DNA of 9,780 bases, from positions 1-9,780 of the forward strand of contig JAFGUR010000121.1 in assembly GCA_016938425.1 (NCBI GenBank), in the 5' to 3' direction. This document shows positions 1-6,737 of the stretch, in pieces. The notes under the pieces were generated by a model, which was not told where the DNA came from, ran no database searches, and worked only from the letters and a program-made list of their open reading frames with translations. This DNA comes from Fusobacteriaceae bacterium (lineage in GTDB: Bacteria > Fusobacteriota > Fusobacteriia > Fusobacteriales > Fusobacteriaceae). The position numbers and the translations under genes were made by a program. Each line of letters opens with the position of its first letter. Within the stretch, counting starts at the first letter, position 1.

Positions 1-55
1 AATTATAGTTATAAAAAAATGACTCAAATTGAGTCATTTTTTTATAACTATAATT
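1..55. terminator. Perfect 27-bp inverted repeat, bidirectional terminator at the end of yvcK
   Basis: Arms at 1-27 and 29-55 pair without mismatch around the single base 28. The strong core is GACTCAA against TTGAGTC, flanked by A7 on the left and T7 on the right, so either strand gives a hairpin followed by a U-run. The right arm ends inside the yvcK stop codon (54-56). It terminates the minus-strand operon and, by symmetry, probably a gene converging from beyond the left edge. The arms may extend further left, which cannot be seen. Confidence 0.85.
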
Positions 56-1019
56 ATTTATCATATTCCCAATCCAAAATTTTTGAATATACTACTGAGG
101 CTAATCTTATAGGATTATGTCTAACTTCTCTTGACTCTGTTATTGAAATAATTCTATGCTTTGATAGTTGAACACCCAATTTTTCAATATTTTTTTCATC
201 AATTTTAACAGGTTTAACTCCTTGCTTCATGTACTTTTCATAGACATCATCAGGAATTTTTTCATCATTTACTATTACATAGTCAATCATACTCTTTTGG
301 CAATGATTATTTATAGCTTTTATATGGTCAGATACTCTATATCCAACTGTTTCTCCTGGTTGTTCCATGGCATTACATATATATATTTTCTTAGCTTTAC
401 TAGTACTTATAGCTTCTCTCATCTCATCTATTAATAAATTCGGTATAATACTTGTATATAAACTTCCTATACTAAAAATTATATAATCTGCTTCTCTAAC
501 TACTTTGAGAGTTTCATTATAAGCTGTAACTTTTTCCTTATAAAATACTTTATTTATTTTTTTATCAACTTTAGTTAAAGTAGATTCACCTTCAACAACT
601 GAACCATCTGCAAATTGAGCACACAAAGTTATACTTTCATTTGTTAAAGGTAAAATCCTTCCTTTTACATTCAATATTTTTGACAATGCTTCTATTCCAT
701 CTACCATATTTCCAGTTATATCTGCAACTGCAGTCAATAATAGATTTCCCATTGCATGACCATCTAAATTTCCAATTTTGAATCTATATTGCAACAGTTT
801 TTCAATAAGAGGTTCCACCTCACTTAAAGATACCATAACATTTCTAATGTCGCCTGGAGCTGGAATTTCAAACATATCCCTCAATTTCCCTGTACTTCCT
901 CCATCATCAGCAACAGTAACAATTGCAGAAATATTTAATGGAAATTTTTTTAATCCTCGAAGAAGAACAGATAGTCCTGTTCCTCCTCCTATAACAACTA
1001 CTTTAGGTTCTTTTTCCAT
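54..1019 (-). CDS. yvcK: YvcK/CofD-like gluconeogenesis factor
   Basis: Cytosolic protein of the YvcK branch of the CofD-like family. In Bacillus, YvcK is needed for growth on gluconeogenic carbon sources and for normal cell-wall synthesis, and it binds UDP-sugars; it is not a classical enzyme. The 321 residues match the usual length. Visible motifs are the glycine-rich loop GGGTG (11-15), ADDGGSTG (37-44), PGDIRN (55-60), DGHAMGNLLL (86-95) and GSLYTSIIPNLL (185-196), all family hallmarks around the nucleotide-sugar site. The ATG start follows AAGGTGG (minus strand, 1024-1030). It lies 23 bases after the decarboxylase-arginase stop, so the two are almost certainly co-transcribed. The whiA and rapZ genes that often accompany yvcK in Firmicutes are not adjacent. 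Identity is firm; physiological role is transferred from the family. Confidence 0.93.
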   Translation of the reverse strand: MEKEPKVVVIGGGTGLSVLLRGLKKFPLNISAIVTVADDGGSTGKLRDMFEIPAPGDIRNVMVSLSEVEPLIEKLLQYRFKIGNLDGHAMGNLLLTAVADITGNMVDGIEALSKILNVKGRILPLTNESITLCAQFADGSVVEGESTLTKVDKKINKVFYKEKVTAYNETLKVVREADYIIFSIGSLYTSIIPNLLIDEMREAISTSKAKKIYICNAMEQPGETVGYRVSDHIKAINNHCQKSMIDYVIVNDEKIPDDVYEKYMKQGVKPVKIDEKNIEKLGVQLSKHRIISITESREVRHNPIRLASVVYSKILDWEYDK

Positions 1020-1042
1020 AAATCCACCTTCTATGAAATAGT

Positions 1043-3391
1043 TTAATATACATTATTTAAATATTCTATCATATCCGATACCATTTCAACTGCTTTTCCA
1101 TTATTATCTGTTAATGGATTAAGTTCTGTTATATCTACAGAAGAGATTTTATAATTTTCATATAAGAATTGGAAAACTCCTAAAACTTCTGCTTTATCAA
1201 AACCACCATTTTCAACATGAGTATTAACACCAAAAATTTTCTCTGCATCCATAGAATCTAAATCAAAACTAATATGAATCTCTTCTACTCCTAATTTTTC
1301 TTTTACAAAATTTAATGCGTTTTCTAAGCCCATTTCTACAATTTCATCATATGTTAAGCAATTTATATTCTTTTCTTTTATTAAAGATAATTCACCAGGA
1401 TCTAAATCTCTTGCTCCAAATAGAAAAACATTTTCTGGTAAAACATAATTCCCATTCATAATTGAAGTTAACCTTGTATCTCCTTCTCCAATTGCAACTG
1501 CAAGTGACATTCCATGAATATTTCCACTAGGTGTTGTTGCCGCTGTATTCAAATCCCCATGTGCATCTATCCAAATTACACCTATATCTTTCTTGATACT
1601 TGTTACTCCAGATATGCTTCCAATAGATATAGAATGATCTCCTCCAATTGTTACAGGTCTATACCCATTATCTACAAGTTCACTTACTCTATTTCTTAAT
1701 GATTCACTCATTGCTATTGTTGAATTTAAGAATTTTAATTTTTTCTCTGTAAAATCTTCTTCCATTAGTTCAATTGTTTGAACTTCTACCTCATTTTTAT
1801 AATCAGGATAAGCTTGGAATAAATAATCAATAGCAAATTCACTTCCTGTTCTTGAACACCCCAAGTTAAAAGGAACACCTATAAAGAAATTATTCATTTT
1901 TTCTACATAAATATACATAGCGTCATCTTCTGTAATTATATTTAAAGTTTCAAGTTTTGGATCTTCCATTCCTTGAACTGATAATCCTGAGTCTCTAAGT
2001 TCAAATATATAATGTAACATTTCTTCTGTAATTCTCTCTCCTGGTACCAAAACAGGAATCCCTGGTGGATATGCAAAAATAAATTCTCCCGAAATTTCAT
2101 TTACACACTCATCAATTGATTTTTTTGTCTTTTTAGAAAAGAAAGATTCCCTAGGAATTTGAACCATTTCAGGTATTTCAGGCATATCTTTAAACTCTTT
2201 ACCTAAATTACTAGAGTCAAAATATGTTTTAGAAATATCTTCTAAAGCTTCAATTACTTTATCTATGTCTTTCTCTCTATCTCCATAAGTTACTATAAAT
2301 AAAACATTATAAAAATCCGATAATTCTACTTGGATATTATATTTTTCAATAAGTAAAGTATCTAATTCCCATCCATGTAAACCAAGTCCTTTTGCTGTTA
2401 CTGTTACTTTAGTTGGATCAAAAGAGTATCTCCCTTTTCCATCTAAAACTTCTTTCCCAAAGCAATAAAATCCTGGAATTTTATTAACTCTATCTCTAAA
2501 ATTTTCTGCTAAAGAAATTGAATAACTAACTAATTTTTCTCCTTCTAATGCAAGTTGTTTTCTTGTTGTATCTAATGAAGCTAACAAAATATATGAAGGT
2601 GATGTCGTTTGTAATAAACTTAAACATTGTTTTACATGATTAAAATCAACTCTTTTTCCTTGCATATGCATCATTGAACCTTGTGTTAAAGCCCCAGTTA
2701 ATTTGTGTGTACTTTGACAACAAATATCTGCTCCAGCTTCCATTGCTGATTTTGCTAACTTATCAGAAAAAATTAAATGTGGTCCATGTGCCTCATCTAC
2801 TAATAAAGGTATATCGTATGAATGAACTATCTCTGCAATTTTTTCTAAATCAGTTGATACTCCATAGTATGTAGGGTTTATAACAAGTACTGCTGCTGCA
2901 TCTGGATGCTGCTCCAAAGTTTTTTCAACTGTTCTTGGAGTAACCCCATGAGCAATTCCATTTTCATTGTCAATATCTGGTTGCATATAAATAGGAATAC
3001 ATCCACTTAAAATAATACCTGCATTTACTGATTTATGAGTATTTCTTGGAACGATTATCTTTTCTCCAGCTTTAACACAAGACATTACCATAGCCTGTAT
3101 AGCACCAGATGTTCCATGTACACAAAACAAAGTTCTTTCTGCTCCAAATGCTTCTGCAGCTAATTCTTGTGCTTCTTTTATATGACTTTTAGGATTATGC
3201 AATCCATCAACTAAATCAAAAATTGTTACATCTATTTTAAAAGGATTTTCTCCTATAAATTCATAAAATTCTTTTTCTGCTCCTTTTCCATTTTTATGTC
3301 CTGGTACATGAAAAGGTAGTACTTCTCTTTTTGCATATACATCTTTTAATACTGTAAATATTGGTGTTTTACTTTGTCTTTCTCTTTCCAA
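1043..3391 (-). CDS. Bifunctional PLP amino-acid decarboxylase / arginase fusion
   Basis: Two complete enzymes in one 782-residue chain. Residues 1 to about 485 are a short-form Orn/Lys/Arg decarboxylase (fold-type I): FHVPGHK at 27-33, VDEAHGPH with D199 and H202, the PLP lysine K230 in STHKLTG, and the C-terminal decarboxylase domain at about 400-480. Residues 501-782 are a ureohydrolase: GGDHS (583-587), DAHGDLN (609-615), SGNIHG (622-627), RDLDPGE (661-667), SFDLDSMD (708-715) and TELNP (755-759). N615, S622, N624 and the RDxDPGE segment correspond to arginase residues that bind the alpha-amino and carboxylate groups of arginine, so arginase is favoured over agmatinase. Likely chemistry: arginine to ornithine plus urea, then ornithine to putrescine plus CO2; lysine or arginine decarboxylation remains possible. 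The start is TTG, fixed by GGGAGG (3401-3406) nine bases upstream. First gene of an operon with yvcK. The usual GxGTPVxGG loop is altered to GVNTHVENGG (721-730). Confidence 0.9.
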   Translation of the reverse strand: MERERQSKTPIFTVLKDVYAKREVLPFHVPGHKNGKGAEKEFYEFIGENPFKIDVTIFDLVDGLHNPKSHIKEAQELAAEAFGAERTLFCVHGTSGAIQAMVMSCVKAGEKIIVPRNTHKSVNAGIILSGCIPIYMQPDIDNENGIAHGVTPRTVEKTLEQHPDAAAVLVINPTYYGVSTDLEKIAEIVHSYDIPLLVDEAHGPHLIFSDKLAKSAMEAGADICCQSTHKLTGALTQGSMMHMQGKRVDFNHVKQCLSLLQTTSPSYILLASLDTTRKQLALEGEKLVSYSISLAENFRDRVNKIPGFYCFGKEVLDGKGRYSFDPTKVTVTAKGLGLHGWELDTLLIEKYNIQVELSDFYNVLFIVTYGDREKDIDKVIEALEDISKTYFDSSNLGKEFKDMPEIPEMVQIPRESFFSKKTKKSIDECVNEISGEFIFAYPPGIPVLVPGERITEEMLHYIFELRDSGLSVQGMEDPKLETLNIITEDDAMYIYVEKMNNFFIGVPFNLGCSRTGSEFAIDYLFQAYPDYKNEVEVQTIELMEEDFTEKKLKFLNSTIAMSESLRNRVSELVDNGYRPVTIGGDHSISIGSISGVTSIKKDIGVIWIDAHGDLNTAATTPSGNIHGMSLAVAIGEGDTRLTSIMNGNYVLPENVFLFGARDLDPGELSLIKEKNINCLTYDEIVEMGLENALNFVKEKLGVEEIHISFDLDSMDAEKIFGVNTHVENGGFDKAEVLGVFQFLYENYKISSVDITELNPLTDNNGKAVEMVSDMIEYLNNVY

Positions 3392-3482
3392 AAAACTATT
3401 CCTCCCTAACTTTTAATTAAATTATTTAAACAGCAATATTAAAAAAATTGTTTAATATTTATAAACTTTTTTCTAACAAGGT

Positions 3483-3511
3483 ATATTATCACAAGTTATC
3501 AAATTTTTAAA
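3483..3511 (-). promoter_or_regulatory. Candidate promoter of the decarboxylase-arginase/yvcK operon
   Basis: On the minus strand TAATAT (3483-3488) lies 17 bases after TTTAAA (3506-3511). An overlapping extended -10 reading is TGTGATAAT (3485-3493). An A8 run (T8 on plus, 3515-3522) just upstream of the -35 could act as an UP element. It leaves a leader of roughly 85 bases containing a weak 7-bp pairing (3426-3432 with 3449-3455). The -35 is poor, so this is tentative. Confidence 0.4.
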
Positions 3512-3575
3512 GTATTTTTTTTAAATTTATAAGTTTTTTTTGACTATTTTTTTGATACTAACTAGTAATTAATTC

Positions 3576-3603
3576 TTGACAATTTTATGAATAGGAGTAT
3601 AAT
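3576..3603 (+). promoter_or_regulatory. Near-perfect sigma-70-type promoter of gapN
   Basis: Consensus TTGACA (3576-3581) and consensus TATAAT (3598-3603) are separated by 16 bases, predicting a start of transcription near 3610 and a leader of about 63 bases. The leader can form an 8-bp stem (3611-3618 with 3635-3642). T-tracts lie upstream at 3515-3553. Both hexamers match consensus exactly, which suggests strong, probably constitutive expression. Confidence 0.8.
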
Positions 3604-3672
3604 AGTTTAAATATCTATTAAAGAAGTATAGATTATAGATATATTCTTTTGATTTTAAGGAAGGTTGGTAAA

Positions 3673-5142
3673 ATGGTAAAATTTGAAGAAATGCAAAATA
3701 ATGATGTTTACAAAAATTTATTAAATGGAAAATGGATTGAATCAAATTCAAATAAATTAATTGAGGTAAAAGCTCCTCATGATGGTTCTTTTTTAGGTAA
3801 AATCCAAGCTATGACTAAAGAAGAAGTTGATGAAGCTTTTTCAAATGCTAAAGAAACATTCAAGACTTGGAAAAATAGTAATTTATCTGAAAGAGCAGAT
3901 ATTTTGCATAAAGCAGCCAAAATATTAGAAGACAATGCAAAATTTATTGCTGAAATCCTTACCAAAGAAGTGTCTAAAGATTATAAATCAAGTTACTCTG
4001 AAGTTGTTAGAACTGCTGATTTTATAAGATATACTGCAGAAGAAGCTAAAAGATTAAGAGGGGAAACTCTTTATGGTGATGCCTTTGAAGGATCAGCAAA
4101 AAATAAAATGTCTATTGTTACTAGAGAACCCTTAGGAGTTGTTCTTTCTATTGCTCCTTTTAATTATCCTATAAATTTATCTGCAAGTAAAATTGCACCT
4201 GCTTTAATGGCTGGAAATGTAGTTTTATTCAAACCTCCTACTCAAGGTGCAATTTCTGCTTTATATTTAATTGAAGCTTTTAGAGCTGCTGGTATTCCTA
4301 ATGGTGTTCTTAATACTGTCACTGGTAGAGGTTCTGAAATAGGAGATTACTTAATAACTCATAAAGATGTAGATATGATTAATTTTACAGGAAGTTCAGA
4401 TGTAGGTAGACATATTGCTAGTATTGCTGGAATGGTTCCCATGATTATGGAATTAGGGGGAAAGGATGCTGCAATTGTACTTGAAGATGCAGACCTTGAA
4501 GATACTGCTAAAAATATTGTAAGCGGTGCTTTTTCATATAGTGGACAAAGATGTACTGCTGTTAAAAGGGTTCTTGTCTTAGAATCTGTAGCTGACAGAT
4601 TAGCACAGTTAGTTTCAGAAGAATTAAAAAAAATTAAAGTTGGTATGCCTTTTGATGAAGGAGTAACTGTAACTCCTTTAATTGATAATAAATCTGCTGA
4701 TTTTGTCCAAGGACTAATTGATGATGCTATAGAAAAAGGTGCTAAACTTATTATAGGTAATAAAAGAGAAGCAAATTTAGTATATCCTACTCTTTTTGAC
4801 AATGTCACTTTAGACATGAGAATTGCATGGGAAGAGCCTTTTGGTCCTGTTTTACCTATAATTAGAGTTAAAACTGTAGAAGAAGCTATTGAAATTTCAA
4901 ATAATTCTGAATATGGATTACAATCAGCTGTATTCACTAATAATATAGATAAAGCCTTTTCAGTTGCTCAAAGTTTAGAAGTAGGAACTGTTCATATTAA
5001 CAATAAAACTCAAAGAGGTCCAGACCATTTTCCTTTTTTAGGAGTTAAATCAAGTGGAATGGGAACTCAAGGAATTAGATACAGTATCGAGGCAATGTCT
5101 AGGCCAAAAGCAATTGTTGTAAATTTTAATACTAAGTTTTAA
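3673..5142 (+). CDS. gapN: NADP-dependent non-phosphorylating glyceraldehyde-3-phosphate dehydrogenase
   Basis: Aldehyde dehydrogenase superfamily enzyme that oxidises glyceraldehyde-3-phosphate directly to 3-phosphoglycerate with NADP+, giving NADPH and forgoing one ATP. The 489 residues resemble streptococcal GapN closely along the whole chain. Catalytic features are N164 in APFNYP, general base E260 in MELGGKDAAIVLED, and nucleophile C294 in GQRCTAVKRV; FKPPTQG (186-192) and NKTQRG (444-449) are also GapN-like. The ATG at 3673 is chosen because AAGGAAGG (3657-3664) lies eight bases upstream; the in-frame TTG at 3649 precedes that ribosome site and would add only eight residues. The gene stands alone between its own strong promoter and a hairpin terminator. 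Cytosolic, with no sign of truncation. Substrate call is by family resemblance, with high confidence. Confidence 0.94.
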   Translation: MVKFEEMQNNDVYKNLLNGKWIESNSNKLIEVKAPHDGSFLGKIQAMTKEEVDEAFSNAKETFKTWKNSNLSERADILHKAAKILEDNAKFIAEILTKEVSKDYKSSYSEVVRTADFIRYTAEEAKRLRGETLYGDAFEGSAKNKMSIVTREPLGVVLSIAPFNYPINLSASKIAPALMAGNVVLFKPPTQGAISALYLIEAFRAAGIPNGVLNTVTGRGSEIGDYLITHKDVDMINFTGSSDVGRHIASIAGMVPMIMELGGKDAAIVLEDADLEDTAKNIVSGAFSYSGQRCTAVKRVLVLESVADRLAQLVSEELKKIKVGMPFDEGVTVTPLIDNKSADFVQGLIDDAIEKGAKLIIGNKREANLVYPTLFDNVTLDMRIAWEEPFGPVLPIIRVKTVEEAIEISNNSEYGLQSAVFTNNIDKAFSVAQSLEVGTVHINNKTQRGPDHFPFLGVKSSGMGTQGIRYSIEAMSRPKAIVVNFNTKF

Positions 5143-5144
5143 TT

Positions 5145-5190
5145 AAAAATAAAAAGATGAGTTAAACAAATAACTCATCTTTTTATTTTT
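5145..5190. terminator. 20-bp hairpin terminator shared by gapN and the convergent symporter gene
   Basis: Arms 5145-5164 and 5171-5190 pair perfectly with a six-base loop AACAAA. The GC-containing core AGATGAGTTA is flanked by A5TA5 on one side and T5AT5 on the other, so a U-rich tail follows on both strands. It begins two bases after the gapN stop codon and lies 92 bases past the stop of the minus-strand symporter gene. Confidence 0.85.
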
Positions 5191-5194
5191 ACTA

Positions 5195-5308
5195 TCATTT
5201 TATGTACTCCACTGATTTTATAATTCTTTCTGGATATGATTGAATCATCGTAATATTTTTAAAATAATTTTTAACTTTCTTTTCATTTCTTATTTCTAAA
5301 CAACTTAT
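5195..5308 (-). other. Possible coding remnant or tiny ORF downstream of the symporter
   Basis: A minus-strand frame, offset from the symporter frame, stays open for 37 codons and ends in TGA at 5195-5197, just before the shared terminator. The only ATG in it (5246-5248) would give a 17-residue peptide, MIQSYPERIIKSVEYIK, but no Shine-Dalgarno sequence precedes it. The composition looks protein-like, as if it were the tail of a decayed gene. An open frame of this length can easily arise by chance, so I only flag it. Confidence 0.15.
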
Positions 5309-6449
5309 CTACAAATATAGCTATAGCACCATCACCTGTTACATTTGTAGCTGTCCCAAAACTATCTTGTGCAAAGTGAATTGCAATCATTAATCCTTGT
5401 TGTCCACTTGAAAAATGGAATATTTTTTCTAATAATCCCAATGTTGCATAAACTCCTCCACCTGGTATTCCTGGCGCTGCAACCATTGTTATTCCTAGCA
5501 TAAATATAAACGGAACCATCATAGCTGCTGTAGGAGTCTCTCCTGTCATCATTTGTACTGCCATTGTTGCTAAAACTAATGTTATTGTATCTCCTGCCAA
5601 ATGAATTGTTGCACATAATGGCACTACAAAATCTACAACTTCTTCTGAAATCTCATTTTTCCTAGCACATTCTAAACTAACTGGTATTGTAGCTGCTGAA
5701 GATTGTGTTCCTACCGCTGTCAAATATGCAGGTAAATAGTTTTTAATACAAGTCAATGGATTTTTACCTGAAACAGTTCCAGCTATTAAATATTGCACTA
5801 CAAGATACGAAACTTGAAGTAGTAATAATAATACAAATACTGATGAAAAAGTTCTCATTGTATTAAAAATTTCACCAGAAGCTGTTATGCTTGAAAATAT
5901 TCCTGCTATATGAAATGGTATTAATGGTATTATAATTATGCTCACTGTTTTTTGAGTTATTGTTTGAAATTCACTTACAGCATTATATAAATATTTTGTT
6001 TTTAAATGTGCCATTCCTAATCCTAAGAAAAATGCTAATATTAAAGCTGTCATAATACCAGTAAAAGGAGGCATATCTATTGTAAAATATGGATTCAAAT
6101 CTAAATTTGACTTTTCTTTCAATTCTGCTACTTTAATAAATTTAGGTAAAATTGCCTTCCCTACTAAAAAAGCTGATAATCCTGCTAAAATTGTTGAAAC
6201 ATAAGCAATTAAAGTTGTAATTCCTAGAAGTTTTCCTGCTTTATTTCCCAAATCAGCTATTCCTGGTGCTACAAACCCAATAATTATACACGGAATTATA
6301 AATTTTAAAAAATTTCCAAATAAACCACTAAATGTTGCCAATATTTTAATAATTATAAAATTTTTAATTAAGTCCTTACAAAAGAATCCAATTAAAATTC
6401 CTGCAATTATTCCTAATACCAATTTCCCTAGTAAACCCATTTTTTTCAT
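5283..6449 (-). CDS. DAACS-family amino-acid/carboxylate:cation symporter
   Basis: Inner-membrane secondary transporter of the SDF (GltPh/SstT) family, 388 residues, strongly hydrophobic, with the usual two re-entrant hairpins. HP1 is GTQSSAATIP (247-256), HP2 is APGIPGGG (325-332), and TM8 carries D362, T366, N369 and D373 in DSFGTATNVTGD. Relative to GltPh, the TM8 arginine that binds the side-chain carboxylate of aspartate/glutamate is G365, arguing against an acidic amino acid as substrate. The TM7 NMDGT sodium motif reads HLAGD (283-287). Substrate is unassigned; a neutral amino acid or related compound is a guess. The ATG at 6449 is chosen as a typical start (MKKMG) with GGGG (6462-6465) 12 bases upstream; a TTG at 6461 would abut that GGGG. 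Monocistronic, with its own promoter, convergent with gapN. Confidence 0.88.
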   Translation of the reverse strand: MKKMGLLGKLVLGIIAGILIGFFCKDLIKNFIIIKILATFSGLFGNFLKFIIPCIIIGFVAPGIADLGNKAGKLLGITTLIAYVSTILAGLSAFLVGKAILPKFIKVAELKEKSNLDLNPYFTIDMPPFTGIMTALILAFFLGLGMAHLKTKYLYNAVSEFQTITQKTVSIIIIPLIPFHIAGIFSSITASGEIFNTMRTFSSVFVLLLLLQVSYLVVQYLIAGTVSGKNPLTCIKNYLPAYLTAVGTQSSAATIPVSLECARKNEISEEVVDFVVPLCATIHLAGDTITLVLATMAVQMMTGETPTAAMMVPFIFMLGITMVAAPGIPGGGVYATLGLLEKIFHFSSGQQGLMIAIHFAQDSFGTATNVTGDGAIAIFVDKLFRNKK

Positions 6450-6497
6450 GATATAAATCAACCCCTATAAAAAATTTTATACATTAAATATATATAA

Positions 6498-6509
6498 TTA
6501 ATGCATTAA
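6498..6509. repeat. 12-bp palindrome at the symporter transcription start, possible operator
   Basis: TTAATGCATTAA is a perfect dyad lying at, or just downstream of, the predicted -10 of the symporter promoter, where a repressor could block transcription. In such AT-rich DNA a 12-bp palindrome is only weak evidence, and no regulator gene is adjacent. Confidence 0.25.
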
Positions 6510-6537
6510 AAATATCATATTTCTGTCCGTTAGTCAA
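6509..6537 (-). promoter_or_regulatory. Candidate promoter of the symporter gene
   Basis: On the minus strand TTGACT (6532-6537) and TATTTT (6509-6514) are separated by 17 bases. The AT-only stretch just upstream (6540-6556) could serve as an UP element. The predicted leader is about 53 bases. The -35 is good and the -10 moderate. Confidence 0.5.
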
Positions 6538-6539
6538 GG

Positions 6540-6607
6540 AAAATATTATTTTTTTATTAGTTATATGCTAAAAATATGAACAAACTCTAAAAAATATTAT
6601 TTTTTTA
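6540..6607. repeat. 17-bp direct repeat in the symporter/trhP intergenic region
   Basis: AAAATATTATTTTTTTA occurs identically at 6540-6556 and 6591-6607, 51 bases apart. Both copies are pure A/T. The first abuts the symporter -35 on its upstream side. It may be an UP element pair, a nucleoid-protein site or low-complexity coincidence. The rest of the gap between this repeat and the trhP terminator shows no gene. Confidence 0.4.
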
Positions 6608-6680
6608 ATACTTTTAATAAATTCCAATATCTCGATTCGTACTTATTACATTAAAATTTATAGTTTTCTATAAGAAAAAT

Positions 6681-6722
6681 AAAAGAGTAAGAAAATATTA
6701 GGCAAATTTTTCTTACTCTTTT
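6681..6722 (-). terminator. Terminator of trhP
   Basis: Arms 6681-6695 and 6708-6722 form a 15-bp perfect stem (core AGAGTAAGAA) with a 12-base loop. On the minus strand a U-rich run follows (rc of 6676-6680). It starts 15 bases after the trhP stop and separates it from the downstream symporter, which has its own promoter. The plus strand is also T-rich after the stem, so it may work both ways. Confidence 0.75.
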
Positions 6723-6737
6723 CTATTTTTTACTTTA

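Noticed and set aside
168..1041. Plus-strand open frames at 168-434 and 778-1041 opposite yvcK
   Set aside because: They read antisense to conserved YvcK motifs, are rich in Phe/Ile/Tyr/Ser as expected from the reverse of AT-rich codons, and lack ribosome sites.
1514..2874. Short plus-strand open frames at 1514-1699 and 2674-2874
   Set aside because: Antisense to the arginase and decarboxylase domains, with no start signals.
3412..3575. Riboswitch or attenuator upstream of the decarboxylase-arginase gene
   Set aside because: Only a weak 7-bp AT stem is seen in the leader, with no GC-rich conserved core and no terminator hairpin with a U-run.
3649..3672. Earlier TTG start for gapN, adding eight residues
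   Set aside because: It lies upstream of the clear AAGGAAGG ribosome site that serves the ATG at 3673, and GapN homologues begin near the ATG.
3569..3965. Minus-strand frames at 3569-3751 and 3777-3965 around the start of gapN
   Set aside because: Antisense to the gapN promoter, leader and N-terminal codons, with no ribosome site.
4359..4937. 192-codon open frame on the minus strand inside gapN
   Set aside because: It lies wholly antisense to a strongly conserved gapN reading frame, has no ribosome site or promoter, and its residues resemble no family I know. Long antisense frames are common opposite AT-rich coding sequence.
5362..5616. 84-codon minus-strand frame inside the symporter gene
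   Set aside because: Same strand but shifted frame within conserved HP2/TM7/TM8 coding sequence. Asn/Ser/Arg-rich composition is a frame-shift artefact.
5283..6449. Annotation of the symporter as a glutamate/aspartate or dicarboxylate carrier
   Set aside because: The TM8 arginine needed for acidic side chains is glycine here, so a specific acidic-substrate name would go beyond the evidence.
6540..6737. Possible small RNA in the symporter/trhP gap on the plus strand, ending at the hairpin near 6722
   Set aside because: The hairpin is explained as the trhP terminator, and I find no paired -35/-10 on the plus strand at a plausible distance.
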